Virus record (IMG/VR): IMGVR_UViG_3300042731_009285
Span: 1 to 22,986 of that record
Strand: one strand, 5' to 3'
Length of the DNA stretch: 22,986 nt
From: a virus
Shown in pieces: positions 14,758 to 21,769 of this stretch. Positions within the stretch are counted from its first letter, which is position 1. Each line of letters begins with the position of its first letter. The position numbers and the translations under genes were made by a program. The notes under the pieces were generated by a model. The model saw only the letters and a list, made by a program, of their open reading frames with translations, had not been told where the DNA came from and ran no database searches.

Positions 14758-15587
14758 TGATCAAGATGAAGACAACCGGTCCATGGCGTCAAATTCTTTC
14801 CATTCTGAAGAGCTATCCAGACAGGCTCAGATTTGTAAGGATCAGGATAGGGGAAGATATTGCGAATGCTTTTGTTGAAAAGTTGAAGGAGTTGGCGCCT
14901 TCCGATGAAGAATACAGTGTCTATTTGAAATCTCTTAAAGTTGTTAGGTTGATAACTATGAAGAGAATTGTGGCGTTTGCTGTTGTATCATCGGACGTTT
15001 CTGAGACGATTGGAGAGATTGTTTCAGACGAAAGATCAAGAAAACGAACGGTAGTCTATATTGAGCAAGCATCTGGAGCTAAACCAGATCCCATCATTGA
15101 TCTCTTAAGTATGTCGAATCCATGGCCGGTGTATATGCTTCCTAATGGTATACCGAGGAACGGTGTAACTTTGGTTCATCAAGTTGTTACTGATGATGAA
15201 GTTTTGTGGGCTGAAAAACAGGCATCACGTTTCATATCTAAAAACAGGGGTGAGCTTCGTTCTCTTGGTATTTCGTTTGGTAAAATTGAAGATCCTGAAA
15301 AATCACCAGATGGATTAGAAAGTCTTCCTGATTACATGTCGTTGGCGTTGAGATCGGAGTTTGGAATAAATGCTGATCCTCATCCTCATTGGAGGCCAGC
15401 AATAAAATGGGTTCAGAAAAACTTATGGAAGATTGTAGAGGGAGATGAGAAGATAAAGAAGGCTCTTGGAGATTGGTTATTCAGAGAGCACAAAAGGGGT
15501 ATCGATTCTTCTGTTGAGACGATGTCTCCTGATGATTTCAAGAAAAAGGCTGGAAGGTTTCAAAAGAAAGTTATGATGAACGGATAG
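14757..15587 (+). CDS. Putative neck or tail-completion protein (276 aa)
   Basis: ATG 14757 overlaps the preceding micro-ORF stop; AGGAT upstream is a weak SD. The N-terminal portion GPWRQILSILKSYPDRLRFV, with IGEDIANAFVEKLKELAPSD and YLKSLKVVRL, resembles the start of tail-completion proteins of the HK97 gp10 type: a helix, AP turn, then strand. The middle (RTVVYIEQASGAKPDPIIDL, SNPWPVYMLPNGIP) and the C-terminal helical half (HPHWRPAIKWVQKNLWKIVE) have no match I know. The homology is only a pattern resemblance. It precedes another tail-completion candidate by 4 bases. Confidence 0.82.
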   Translation: MIKMKTTGPWRQILSILKSYPDRLRFVRIRIGEDIANAFVEKLKELAPSDEEYSVYLKSLKVVRLITMKRIVAFAVVSSDVSETIGEIVSDERSRKRTVVYIEQASGAKPDPIIDLLSMSNPWPVYMLPNGIPRNGVTLVHQVVTDDEVLWAEKQASRFISKNRGELRSLGISFGKIEDPEKSPDGLESLPDYMSLALRSEFGINADPHPHWRPAIKWVQKNLWKIVEGDEKIKKALGDWLFREHKRGIDSSVETMSPDDFKKKAGRFQKKVMMNG

Positions 15588-15591
15588 TGGT

Positions 15592-16338
15592 ATGAGTAGG
15601 ATAAGGAACAGCCGTATTGGTGATGTCTTTTTGAGAGACTTTGATACTGGCGTAATGAAGACGCTTGATGGTGTCATATTTGGAACAAGATATTATATTC
15701 CGACTTCTTTATTACCAGGTGTTGTTCCTCCTCTTTTTACGGAATTCACAGCTGATCCTTCTTTGAAGGGTCAGAAGATGCCTGGTATTCCAGCATCGAT
15801 GAATGAGTCATCGGATGTTTTGAGGTATTTAATACCTGGTATCCGAATAACACGGGAAGATCCGAGTCCAGCTTTAGAGAGAAGGCATTCACATGTTGTG
15901 AAATACAGGGCTCCTGCTGATGGAGCTCAAGAGCTTACCATTCAGTACGGTAATAGAGAAAAGACTGGATACACAGCCTATGAGGAACAGGAAGAGGGTA
16001 CACCTACTGATTTGTCATATACAATTTATGTTGAGGCGGGTGGTAAGGGTGCAAAGACACATGCCCATACGATGTTGAAGCATTGTATGAGCAAGTTTTG
16101 GCCGGAAGGAAAGGTTTATGTTCTTGATACTGAGGGGAGGACAAGGGGGTACTGGGTTCATACTGAAGGGCCATCTGGGCTTAGTTCTGTTTCTGACATA
16201 CGGGATAGGACGATAATTTATGCATTGTCATTGCGGGTACAGGGAGAACTGGATGTCCGTATGGCAAAAACACAGAAAACGGTGACATCTCCACCGAACA
16301 CTAATGTTCGTCAGATGTCTCAATTACCGGAAGAGTGA
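15592..16338 (+). CDS. Putative tail-completion or sheath-terminator protein (248 aa)
   Basis: The ATG is 4 bases after the previous stop with no good SD, suggesting coupling. The protein is mixed alpha/beta, with a Pro-rich region (TSLLPGVVPPLFTEF, MPGIPASMNESSDVLRYLIP), a central charged stretch with EEQEEGTPTDLSYTIYVEAG, and a strand-helix pattern AKTHAHTMLKHCMSKFWPEG. The C-terminus has DRTIIYALSLRVQGELDVRM, ending in a polar tail. This fold order, with an Ala/His helix and paired strands near the end, is similar to tail terminator or sheath-capping proteins, and the sheath gene is two genes away. Family not established. Confidence 0.83.
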   Translation: MSRIRNSRIGDVFLRDFDTGVMKTLDGVIFGTRYYIPTSLLPGVVPPLFTEFTADPSLKGQKMPGIPASMNESSDVLRYLIPGIRITREDPSPALERRHSHVVKYRAPADGAQELTIQYGNREKTGYTAYEEQEEGTPTDLSYTIYVEAGGKGAKTHAHTMLKHCMSKFWPEGKVYVLDTEGRTRGYWVHTEGPSGLSSVSDIRDRTIIYALSLRVQGELDVRMAKTQKTVTSPPNTNVRQMSQLPEE

Positions 16339-16347
16339 GGTAGGATT

Positions 16348-16782
16348 ATGAAAGAGACATTGTTGTTTCGAAGTAAAATTAATGGCCCACTCCCGATTGA
16401 ATTACCTGATGGCAACAGTATTTCTGTTGCTGCCAAAGGGTATTTTAGGTGTACTCCCAAGGAAGCTGAATGCCCAAGTGTCAAGAGGGAAAGGAAGGCA
16501 AAACGGATTGTTCTCGTAAAAAGGATTGTCGAGGAGGATTTTGTTGAGCCAGTATTGAAGGAGAAGAAGTCTGTTGTTGTTGATGAATCACCAGTTAATG
16601 TTTCAGTGGTTGAAATGAGTAATGATCCAGTGATTGTTGATGACGAAAAAGATGACGATTCTTTGACTTCTTCTTCAGAAATGGTGGAATCAGGGGAGGA
16701 GTTGGGAGATAACAATCTCGATGATGACGACAAAGGTCGCGAGAACAAAAAAGCCTCGAAGAAGAAGGGCAAGAAAAAATGA
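16348..16782 (+). CDS. Small protein with long disordered acidic/basic tail (144 aa)
   Basis: GAGGTAGGA precedes the ATG, 9 bases after the last stop. Residues 1-60 look like a compact beta domain (LLFRSKINGPLPIELPDGNS, ISVAAKGYFRCTP). The rest is low complexity: Val/Glu/Lys, then an acidic region with DDEKDDDS and NNLDDDDKG, then a basic end (KKASKKKGKKK). Such charged tails suggest a flexible linker or a DNA/protein contact. No family recognised. It is the last gene before the tail sheath. Confidence 0.8.
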   Translation: MKETLLFRSKINGPLPIELPDGNSISVAAKGYFRCTPKEAECPSVKRERKAKRIVLVKRIVEEDFVEPVLKEKKSVVVDESPVNVSVVEMSNDPVIVDDEKDDDSLTSSSEMVESGEELGDNNLDDDDKGRENKKASKKKGKKK

Positions 16783-16824
16783 ACATTCAGGCAAAATTAG
16801 CCTGTATATTGAAGGAGGAAGAAC

Positions 16825-18975
16825 ATGGCTGAATATCTTAGTCCTGGATTGTTCTTGAGTGAACGAAAGGCTTCAGCTGGCCCTGTTCAGAGCGTATCGA
16901 CTTCAACCTATGCATCGGTGGGATGGCTCCAGAAAGGGCCGGAGAATGTTCCACAGTTGATCACGAGTTTTGCCAGGTTCGTGAGCATCTTTGGGAGCTA
17001 CTGGAGGAACAGTTACATCCCATATATGATAGCTGGTTTTTTTCAGAATCAAGGTGCGAGAGCGTACATCACTCGGGTGACGCCTTCAAATGCCACGAAG
17101 TCTACGAATGCGACCAGTCTGGATGATGCAGCTACGGCGGCTGAGTTCATCGGAAAAACGCTTGCGGCTACTGTGGATCTTTCCACAAACAGTTACATTG
17201 CAATCACTATCGATGGTGGAACGAAACATGAAATTAATTGTGTTGGGTCGACTCCAGCGGAAACAACTCCAACAGAGATTCAGACTGCCATTACGACAGC
17301 AATTGGAGCTGAGGGTACGTGCACTGTTGATACTAACAGAATTAAAATTGTCAGTGCGTCAACAGGTTCCTCCTCTTCCATAAAGATAGAAGAGGCTGCA
17401 TCAACTGATGCGACACCGACGATCCTTGGCCTTCCGGTTTCTGCTGCTGAAACCTATACCTATACAGGTAAGGCAGCATCGGATTGGACGGTTGATGCCA
17501 GGTGGAAGGGTGCTTGGTACAATCTGGTCAGGGTTTGCATTGCTGGGAATATCGATTACGAAGATGATAATGGTGGTTACACGAGGTTCGATGTTGTAAT
17601 TGAGGCAGAGTCCGCACTCGGCGAAGGTGATTGGGAAACCCTTGAGACCTATACTGCTGTTGTTCTCGATGATGATACGTCGGATTATTTTATCGAGGAT
17701 GTTGTCAACGACAAAACTGAGTATGCGCAGTTTACGGCCGGTACGGATTATGGGATTCCAAGGGCGTTGTTGCCTACCTATAATCTTGCTGAATGGCTTG
17801 CTGATGGTGACGGGGCGGAGGTTACTTTCAGCGGTACGCTCAGGAATCCGGTAGTACAGTCTGGAACAATGGAAATTGTTGCTGGTGCAATTACGGCGAC
17901 GGACAATGGTGACGGGACCTTGTCTGGAACTGGGGTTACTTCTGCGACAATTGACTATACTACTGGAGAATGGTCAATTACATATGCGGTTGCACCAACG
18001 GGTGGAGTACCGATCATTTCTAGCTACTACAAGGCGGCTACATCTGAAGAAGTGTGTGCTCAGTTGGCTAGTGGTATTGATGGTACAGGACCTCTTTCCA
18101 GGGGTGAGGTTACTGATCCAGCTTTGCAGGCCAGTAAACTTGGTCTGTATTCGTTTGAGACACTGGATGAAATCTTGAACATCTCGATGCCTGATTTTGC
18201 TGGTAATACGACGGTTACCAACGATTTGATTTCGTATGCCGAAAGTTCAAATCCGAAGAACAGGTTCGTCATTTGTACAACACCGATAGGTACCACTCCG
18301 ACGGACGCAAAGAAATTCGTTACAATTACGGCGAAGTACAATACATCATTTGCGGCATTGTATTACCCGTGGGTCAAAATATATGACCCGATTTCCGACG
18401 ATGGTCGGACGGTAACGGTTCCTCCTGATGGGTTCATTGCCGGAGTATATGCTCGGACGGACATCACCAGAAACGTCGGTAAAACGCCAGCTGGTTTGAT
18501 AGATGGTAAAATCAACGGGATCGAAGATGTCGAGCGTGTACTCGACAAGGGAGAGAGAGATATTCTTTATCCTGTCCGAATTAATCCTATTGCTTCATCA
18601 GTCCAAACTGGTCTTGCGGTATGGGGTGGTAAGACGCTCAGTAAAGACGCTGAGTGGCTCAACGTCAACGCCAGAAGGTTGTTCATGTTCTGCGAGCAGT
18701 CGCTTTACAATGCAAGTTTCTGGGTTCCTTTCGAGAACAACGGACCTGGTCTATGGAGCAGGATGAAAAAGCAGGGAGAAGGTTTCCTGTTGAGACTGTT
18801 TAGGAATAATTATTTCAAGGGCAAGACTCCTGATGAGGCGTATGTTGTCATCTGTGATGAGAGCAATAATACGACCGAAGAACAGGATGCTGGTTTCGTT
18901 ACCATCGACTATTATTTGGCGCCTGGAAAACCGGCAGAATTCGTTAGGCTCAGGTTCCAACAGAAGGTCGACTAG
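16825..18975 (+). CDS. Tail sheath protein (716 aa)
   Basis: AAGGAGG at 16812-16818 is 6 bases before the ATG. The N-terminus MAEYLSPGLFLSERKASAGP and the ITSFARFVSIFGSYWRNSYI, FFQNQGARAYITRV segments are standard for contractile-tail sheaths, as is the C-terminal part LWVFVPF-like run (here FCEQSLYNASFWVPFENNGP), then LWSRMKKQGEGFLLRLFRNN, a KGKTPDEAYVVICDESNN segment and a PAEFVRLRF end. Two inserts enlarge it beyond T4 gp18 (659): residues about 110-215 (Thr/Ser-rich, beta) and about 335-403 (module resembling an insert of the capsid protein). The sheath forms the contracting outer tube around the tail tube encoded next. Confidence 0.97.
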   Translation: MAEYLSPGLFLSERKASAGPVQSVSTSTYASVGWLQKGPENVPQLITSFARFVSIFGSYWRNSYIPYMIAGFFQNQGARAYITRVTPSNATKSTNATSLDDAATAAEFIGKTLAATVDLSTNSYIAITIDGGTKHEINCVGSTPAETTPTEIQTAITTAIGAEGTCTVDTNRIKIVSASTGSSSSIKIEEAASTDATPTILGLPVSAAETYTYTGKAASDWTVDARWKGAWYNLVRVCIAGNIDYEDDNGGYTRFDVVIEAESALGEGDWETLETYTAVVLDDDTSDYFIEDVVNDKTEYAQFTAGTDYGIPRALLPTYNLAEWLADGDGAEVTFSGTLRNPVVQSGTMEIVAGAITATDNGDGTLSGTGVTSATIDYTTGEWSITYAVAPTGGVPIISSYYKAATSEEVCAQLASGIDGTGPLSRGEVTDPALQASKLGLYSFETLDEILNISMPDFAGNTTVTNDLISYAESSNPKNRFVICTTPIGTTPTDAKKFVTITAKYNTSFAALYYPWVKIYDPISDDGRTVTVPPDGFIAGVYARTDITRNVGKTPAGLIDGKINGIEDVERVLDKGERDILYPVRINPIASSVQTGLAVWGGKTLSKDAEWLNVNARRLFMFCEQSLYNASFWVPFENNGPGLWSRMKKQGEGFLLRLFRNNYFKGKTPDEAYVVICDESNNTTEEQDAGFVTIDYYLAPGKPAEFVRLRFQQKVD

Positions 18976-18994
18976 TAAAGGAGGATAGAAGAAG

Positions 18995-19492
18995 ATGGCA
19001 CGGACAACATCAGAAGATCAGATTCAGAGCTTCAGGTTTCGTGTTTTTGAGGATGCTAGTGGTCCTGGAATCTTTGCGGATGAGAATCCAATTGCAGGGT
19101 TCACAACAGTGACTACGCCTGAGATAACTTCGGAGACGGCGACTCATCGGACGGGGTCTGAGAAGACGACCAAAAAGTTTCTGGGATCTGTCGAATATGG
19201 CGATGGTACGCTGTCTCGGGGTATCCTTCTTGGGGACTCGACTTTCTACAACTGGATCGAAAGGTATCGGAACAAACAGCCGTTTCGTACAGATCTTGAG
19301 ATAAGGGTGTACAACCAAGAAGGTGATGGTACGTCTCCTGATGATCAGTATGTCAAGGCTGAAACTTGGAGGGAGTGCGTACCGACGTCTGTCAAGCCAC
19401 TTGGGGATCTCGATGCGGCATCAGCCGATGTGAACCTTCAAGAGATTACAGTTGCGGTCGAAGAGGTTGAGGTTGATTCCCCAACGGCTTAG
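18995..19492 (+). CDS. Tail tube protein, T4 gp19-like (165 aa)
   Basis: AAAGGAGG at 18977-18984 serves the ATG. At 165 residues it matches T4 gp19 (163). The pattern FRFRVFEDASG, IAGFTTVTTPEITSETATHR, then KKFLGSVEYGDGTLSRGILL and FYNWIERYRN is typical of the family: two sheets and a helix that stack into hexameric rings inside the sheath. It directly follows the sheath gene, the usual order. Confidence 0.93.
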   Translation: MARTTSEDQIQSFRFRVFEDASGPGIFADENPIAGFTTVTTPEITSETATHRTGSEKTTKKFLGSVEYGDGTLSRGILLGDSTFYNWIERYRNKQPFRTDLEIRVYNQEGDGTSPDDQYVKAETWRECVPTSVKPLGDLDAASADVNLQEITVAVEEVEVDSPTA

Positions 19493-19511
19493 TCGTTATT
19501 GGTTATGATGT

Positions 19512-20195
19512 ATGGCAAGGACTCAAATCCAGGACGATCTCTTATCGCATGAGTTCCACATTATTGATGTGGACGTGCAACCCCCGTTTAACCCACCTTT
19601 TGTTCTTTGGCCCACTGTAGGGTTCTCAAATATTTCTCCACCTGAGATGACGGTTGAGACAGAAACCATTTCAGAGGGGACTAGTGATTATGTTTACACG
19701 GTACTAAAAAAGGCTTCTACTTCGAGCATCACACTTTCGAAAGGTGTCAGTATGTTCAATGCTGATTTTTGGAAGTGGATGGCCGGTGCAATAGCAGGTA
19801 AGAATGAGAGTTCTCTTGGTCTTACGACGACGGCAAGTATTATACCTCCAGCGAGAAGGCGAAACCTGTTGTTGCTACATTCGTCTGGTTTATCTGTTGA
19901 AGGGATCAAGGAAATAATCGAGACTGGTTCATTTATTGACAAAGCGCGAGCGGTTCAGCTCTTACCGGCTGCTGGAGTTACGGCATTGACTTCTGCGGCC
20001 GTTTCAACATTGAGTCAGGGAGTAACAGACCTCAACATGTTGGCGGTCCCTGGAAGGGCATATATGCTGTTTGATTGCCTTCCGATAAGGTATCGTGCTG
20101 CTGGTGAATTTGATGCCAGTACGACTGCTGTGAGTATTGAGGAGCTTGAATTGTCATATACGAGATTTGAGCTAATGGGAGCGCTTGGGTCATGA
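19512..20195 (+). CDS. Second tail-tube-like protein (227 aa)
   Basis: The ATG has no strong SD; it lies 19 bases after the tube stop. The protein follows the same plan as the tube protein (MARTQIQDDLLSHEFHIIDV, ISPPEMTVETETISEGTSDY, then LKKASTSSITLSKGVSMFNA and FWKWMAGAI), with an added helical and loop region of about 60 residues (residues about 115-175), and an end (SIEELELSYTRFELMGALG) that mirrors the tube's last strand. It is probably a tail-tube paralogue that serves as tube-initiator, tail-tip or terminator subunit. Family membership is inferred from shared motifs. Confidence 0.85.
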   Translation: MARTQIQDDLLSHEFHIIDVDVQPPFNPPFVLWPTVGFSNISPPEMTVETETISEGTSDYVYTVLKKASTSSITLSKGVSMFNADFWKWMAGAIAGKNESSLGLTTTASIIPPARRRNLLLLHSSGLSVEGIKEIIETGSFIDKARAVQLLPAAGVTALTSAAVSTLSQGVTDLNMLAVPGRAYMLFDCLPIRYRAAGEFDASTTAVSIEELELSYTRFELMGALGS

Positions 20196-20410
20196 GTCTA
20201 AGGAAAAGAGGATATCTTTCAGAGCTTACTACTTCTTCAGATGTTCCTTCGATAGTGAAGCCGTTTGCTGTTGTGAGAAGACGTCGAGCGAGGGCTCTTG
20301 CGATTGATGTTTTGTCAAAGGCTTCTGAGCGAATCGGTTCGAGAAAACTCAAACCACCAAAGAAGAAAAGAAAAAGGGATAAAAACAGTTTGTTGCGTGG
20401 GTTGATGTAA
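20192..20410 (+). CDS. Small very basic protein (72 aa)
   Basis: The ATG overlaps the previous stop as ATGA, so it is probably translationally coupled. The protein is about one third Arg and Lys, including VRRRRARALAIDVLSKASER and a PKKKRKRDK run near the end. There is no recognised family; the basic composition suggests interaction with acidic tail proteins or nucleic acid. Its TAA is part of the palindrome that follows. Confidence 0.75.
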   Translation: MSLRKRGYLSELTTSSDVPSIVKPFAVVRRRRARALAIDVLSKASERIGSRKLKPPKKKRKRDKNSLLRGLM

Positions 20411-20430
20411 AAAAAACGTTTTTTTACTAT
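20402..20430 (+). promoter_or_regulatory. Promoter-like element with palindromic spacer (possible operator)
   Basis: TTGATG (20402-20407) and TACTAT (20425-20430), each 4 of 6 matches to the bacterial -35 and -10 consensus, are separated by exactly 17 bases. The region 20407-20427 reads GT-A8-CG-T7-AC, a palindrome off by one A. A ribbon-helix-helix gene starts 64 bases further on. The arrangement fits an autoregulated promoter. No experimental support is available; A/T tracts can also arise by slippage. Confidence 0.35.
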
Positions 20431-20472
20431 GCGACAAGTTGAATTGCTCAGTATGTGTACATTAAGCTGTTC

Positions 20473-20482
20473 TTGTGCACAA
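20473..20482 (+). promoter_or_regulatory. Palindrome TTGTGCACAA overlapping the SD region
   Basis: A perfect 10-base palindrome ends 12 bases before the ATG of the ribbon-helix-helix gene and overlaps its AAAGGAGG SD. A related TGTACA palindrome is centred 19 bases upstream (20456-20461). Two such sites on about the same face of the helix could be half-operators. Role inferred only. Confidence 0.3.
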
Positions 20483-20494
20483 AGGAGGCATAAC

Positions 20495-20701
20495 ATGGGC
20501 ACAGATGAGACACCCAAGGGAACATCAGAACATGACATGAAGAGGCTTCAGCTTCGGATACCAATGAGCCATTATAAAGAGCTAAAAATGCTTGCTGAAT
20601 ATGATGGTCGGACCGTTACGGACCTCATACGTCAAGTGCTTGGTTCGTTTCTGAGGGATACTGGACAAAGTACGGAAACAGAGTCAGGAGAAAAGAAATG
20701 A
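20495..20701 (+). CDS. Ribbon-helix-helix DNA-binding protein (68 aa)
   Basis: AAAGGAGG at 20481-20488 is 6 bases before ATG 20495; an upstream in-frame ATG at 20429 lies in the promoter-like -10 and adds a cysteine-rich stretch, so it was not used. The core MKRLQLRIPMSHYKELKMLA with EYDGRTVTDLIRQVLGSFLR is a textbook ribbon-helix-helix (Arc/CopG-type) domain: a basic strand of alternating residues, helix, turn, helix. These proteins are dimeric repressors. A DNA-binding regulator inside a tail-assembly block is unusual; upstream palindromes are candidate operators. It overlaps the next gene as ATGA. Confidence 0.85.
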   Translation: MGTDETPKGTSEHDMKRLQLRIPMSHYKELKMLAEYDGRTVTDLIRQVLGSFLRDTGQSTETESGEKK

Positions 20702-21510
20702 CTATTACTACGCTAGAAGATCCGAAGGTCCCGAGCGGTGAATTTGTTTTGCCAACGGGGGTTTTAATTAGGGATGCAAAAGGGGGGGTACATCTTCTAA
20801 ACAAAATTAAACTGAAAGAGATTTCAGGTGCTGAGGAAGATGTGATTGCAAACGACAAAATGGGGTTCACAGCAAGGATGCTTGATGTGGTTGCCGGTTG
20901 CACGGAGAGCCTATCCGATGAGGAAGGCAATGTGATGGATGACCCAAAAAGAATTTCGAAGCTTGTCAGAAAATTTGCTATCGGTGATTTGACGGCATGT
21001 TTGTTCTATATTCGGATTATTTCTGTTGGAACAGAATATCGCCAATTGGTCACCTGTCCATATCCGAAGTGTGATGCCGGTAATGGTAGGCCATATTCTT
21101 GGACGGCAAGGTTTGATCTTTTTAATGATTTTCCTGTCAAGAAATGCAAGCAAGATCCTATGAAAGATGTCCACGAGTATACCTCTAAAAAAGGTACTCA
21201 TATTACGTGGAAATACATGGATGGTGAGGCCAGGTTGAAGTTTGAGTCAAATGCAACTACGAGGGAAAGGGCAACTGCGGCTCTAATGATGCGTGTTGTT
21301 ACGGTAAATGGTGAACCTGCAACATTCAACAACTTGAGAAGTCTTGGCATGATGGATCGTAAAGAGATCCGTGATTATATGGTCGAGCAAGAGGGTGGCA
21401 TAGACACGACGGTTGAAGCTGAGTGCAAAAATTGTGGTCATGTCTTCAAGAATGAGCTGGAAATGGCAGGCTTTAGTTTTTTCGTCCCTTCGGAGACGTT
21501 GGAAGATTAG
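20698..21510 (+). CDS. Tail-assembly chaperone with zinc-ribbon motifs (270 aa)
   Basis: ATG 20698 overlaps the previous stop. The protein has the layout of the tail-assembly/baseplate-hub chaperones of T4-type phages (T4 gp26-like): an N-terminal strand-rich part (SGEFVLPTGVLIRDAKGGVH), the helical DVVAGCTESL segment, then RKFAIGDLTACLFYIRIISV and GTEYRQLVTCPYPKCDAGNG. C-P-Y-P-K-C near residue 121 and C-K-N-C-G near residue 243 are candidate zinc ligands. It ends LEMAGFSFFVPSETLED. Position just before the tape measure matches the lambda G-T chaperone pair. Its 3' end carries a slippery heptamer (21477-21483), and the -1 frame continues for 58 codons. Confidence 0.85.
   Translation: MTITTLEDPKVPSGEFVLPTGVLIRDAKGGVHLLNKIKLKEISGAEEDVIANDKMGFTARMLDVVAGCTESLSDEEGNVMDDPKRISKLVRKFAIGDLTACLFYIRIISVGTEYRQLVTCPYPKCDAGNGRPYSWTARFDLFNDFPVKKCKQDPMKDVHEYTSKKGTHITWKYMDGEARLKFESNATTRERATAALMMRVVTVNGEPATFNNLRSLGMMDRKEIRDYMVEQEGGIDTTVEAECKNCGHVFKNELEMAGFSFFVPSETLED
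21477..21483 (+). promoter_or_regulatory. -1 ribosomal frameshift site T TTT TTC
   Basis: The heptamer TTTTTTC is in the correct phase: chaperone codons 261-262 are TTT TTC, preceded by T. Slipping back one base re-pairs both tRNAs as TTT TTT. It is followed at once by CGTCCCTTCGGAGACG (21483-21498), able to form a hairpin with a cUUCGg tetraloop, one C-A mismatch and four outer pairs. The hairpin begins closer than the usual 5-9 base gap. Known phage tail chaperones, such as lambda G/T, use this kind of site. Confidence 0.75.
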
Positions 21511-21659
21511 AGGATGAAATTAATTTCCTCATGAGTTCACGTGGTATGAATTATGGGGACCTCTATAGAATGCCATCGTCTAGGAGATACAGGCTTGTTG
21601 AGTACCATGCAGATTTCTTAAAGAAGATGTTACAGCGCAATCCTTTTGGATTGTTTTAA
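21483..21659 (+). CDS. Frameshift extension of the tail-assembly chaperone (58 codons; fusion about 320 aa)
   Basis: The -1 frame is open from the slippery site to TAA at 21657. It reads RPFGDVGRLEDEINFLMSSR followed by GMNYGDLYRMPSSRRYRLVE and YHADFLKKMLQRNPFGLF. The motif of an acidic helix, a small polar turn, then MP-S-RR and an amphipathic helix is typical of the T part of phage G-T chaperones, which bind the tape-measure protein. There is an ATG at 21531, but the nearest GAGG is 17 bases away, so independent initiation is unlikely. The fusion would have 262 residues of the chaperone plus 58. Confidence 0.75.
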   Translation, partial: RPFGDVGRLEDEINFLMSSRGMNYGDLYRMPSSRRYRLVEYHADFLKKMLQRNPFGLF

Positions 21660-21746
21660 ATGTCCGGGGTAGAAAGAGGTGGTTGGGATATGGGTTTTTT
21701 TGAGAAAGGAGGTACGATATGCGCCGGTGGGTGCTTCCAAGAGTAA
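21660..21746 (+). other. Possible 28-codon ORF directly after the frameshift-extension stop
   Basis: An ATG abuts the extension stop (TAA ATG) in the same frame and opens 28 codons, rich in Gly, to TAA at 21744. GATATGGG and similar sequence does not give a convincing SD for it. The encoded peptide overlaps the micro-ORF at 21719 in another frame, so at most one is likely real. Listed because 21660-21769 has no other clear gene. Confidence 0.2.
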
Positions 21747-21769
21747 GACACTGTAAGGATGGTTGTTGA
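21719..21769 (+). CDS. Micro-ORF, 16 aa
   Basis: AAAGGAGG at 21706-21713 (near perfect) lies 5 bases before ATG 21719. The peptide MRRWVLPRVRHCKDGC is short, basic, and ends in TGA at 21767-21769. The ATG of the membrane-protein gene follows at once. It may be a leader that couples translation to the next gene, whose own SD is weak. Confidence 0.5.
   Translation: MRRWVLPRVRHCKDGC

Noticed and set aside
16788-16804. Hairpin CAGGC/GCCTG between the 144-aa protein and the sheath gene
   Set aside because: Only five pairs and no T run; too weak to call a terminator.
20429-20494. Longer start for the ribbon-helix-helix gene at ATG 20429
   Set aside because: It has no SD and adds a cysteine-rich stretch, whereas ATG 20495 has AAAGGAGG at 6 bases.
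21531-21659. Free-standing 42-codon gene starting at ATG 21531
   Set aside because: The nearest GAGG is 17 bases away, and the frame is open upstream into the correctly phased slippery site, so a frameshift product explains it better.
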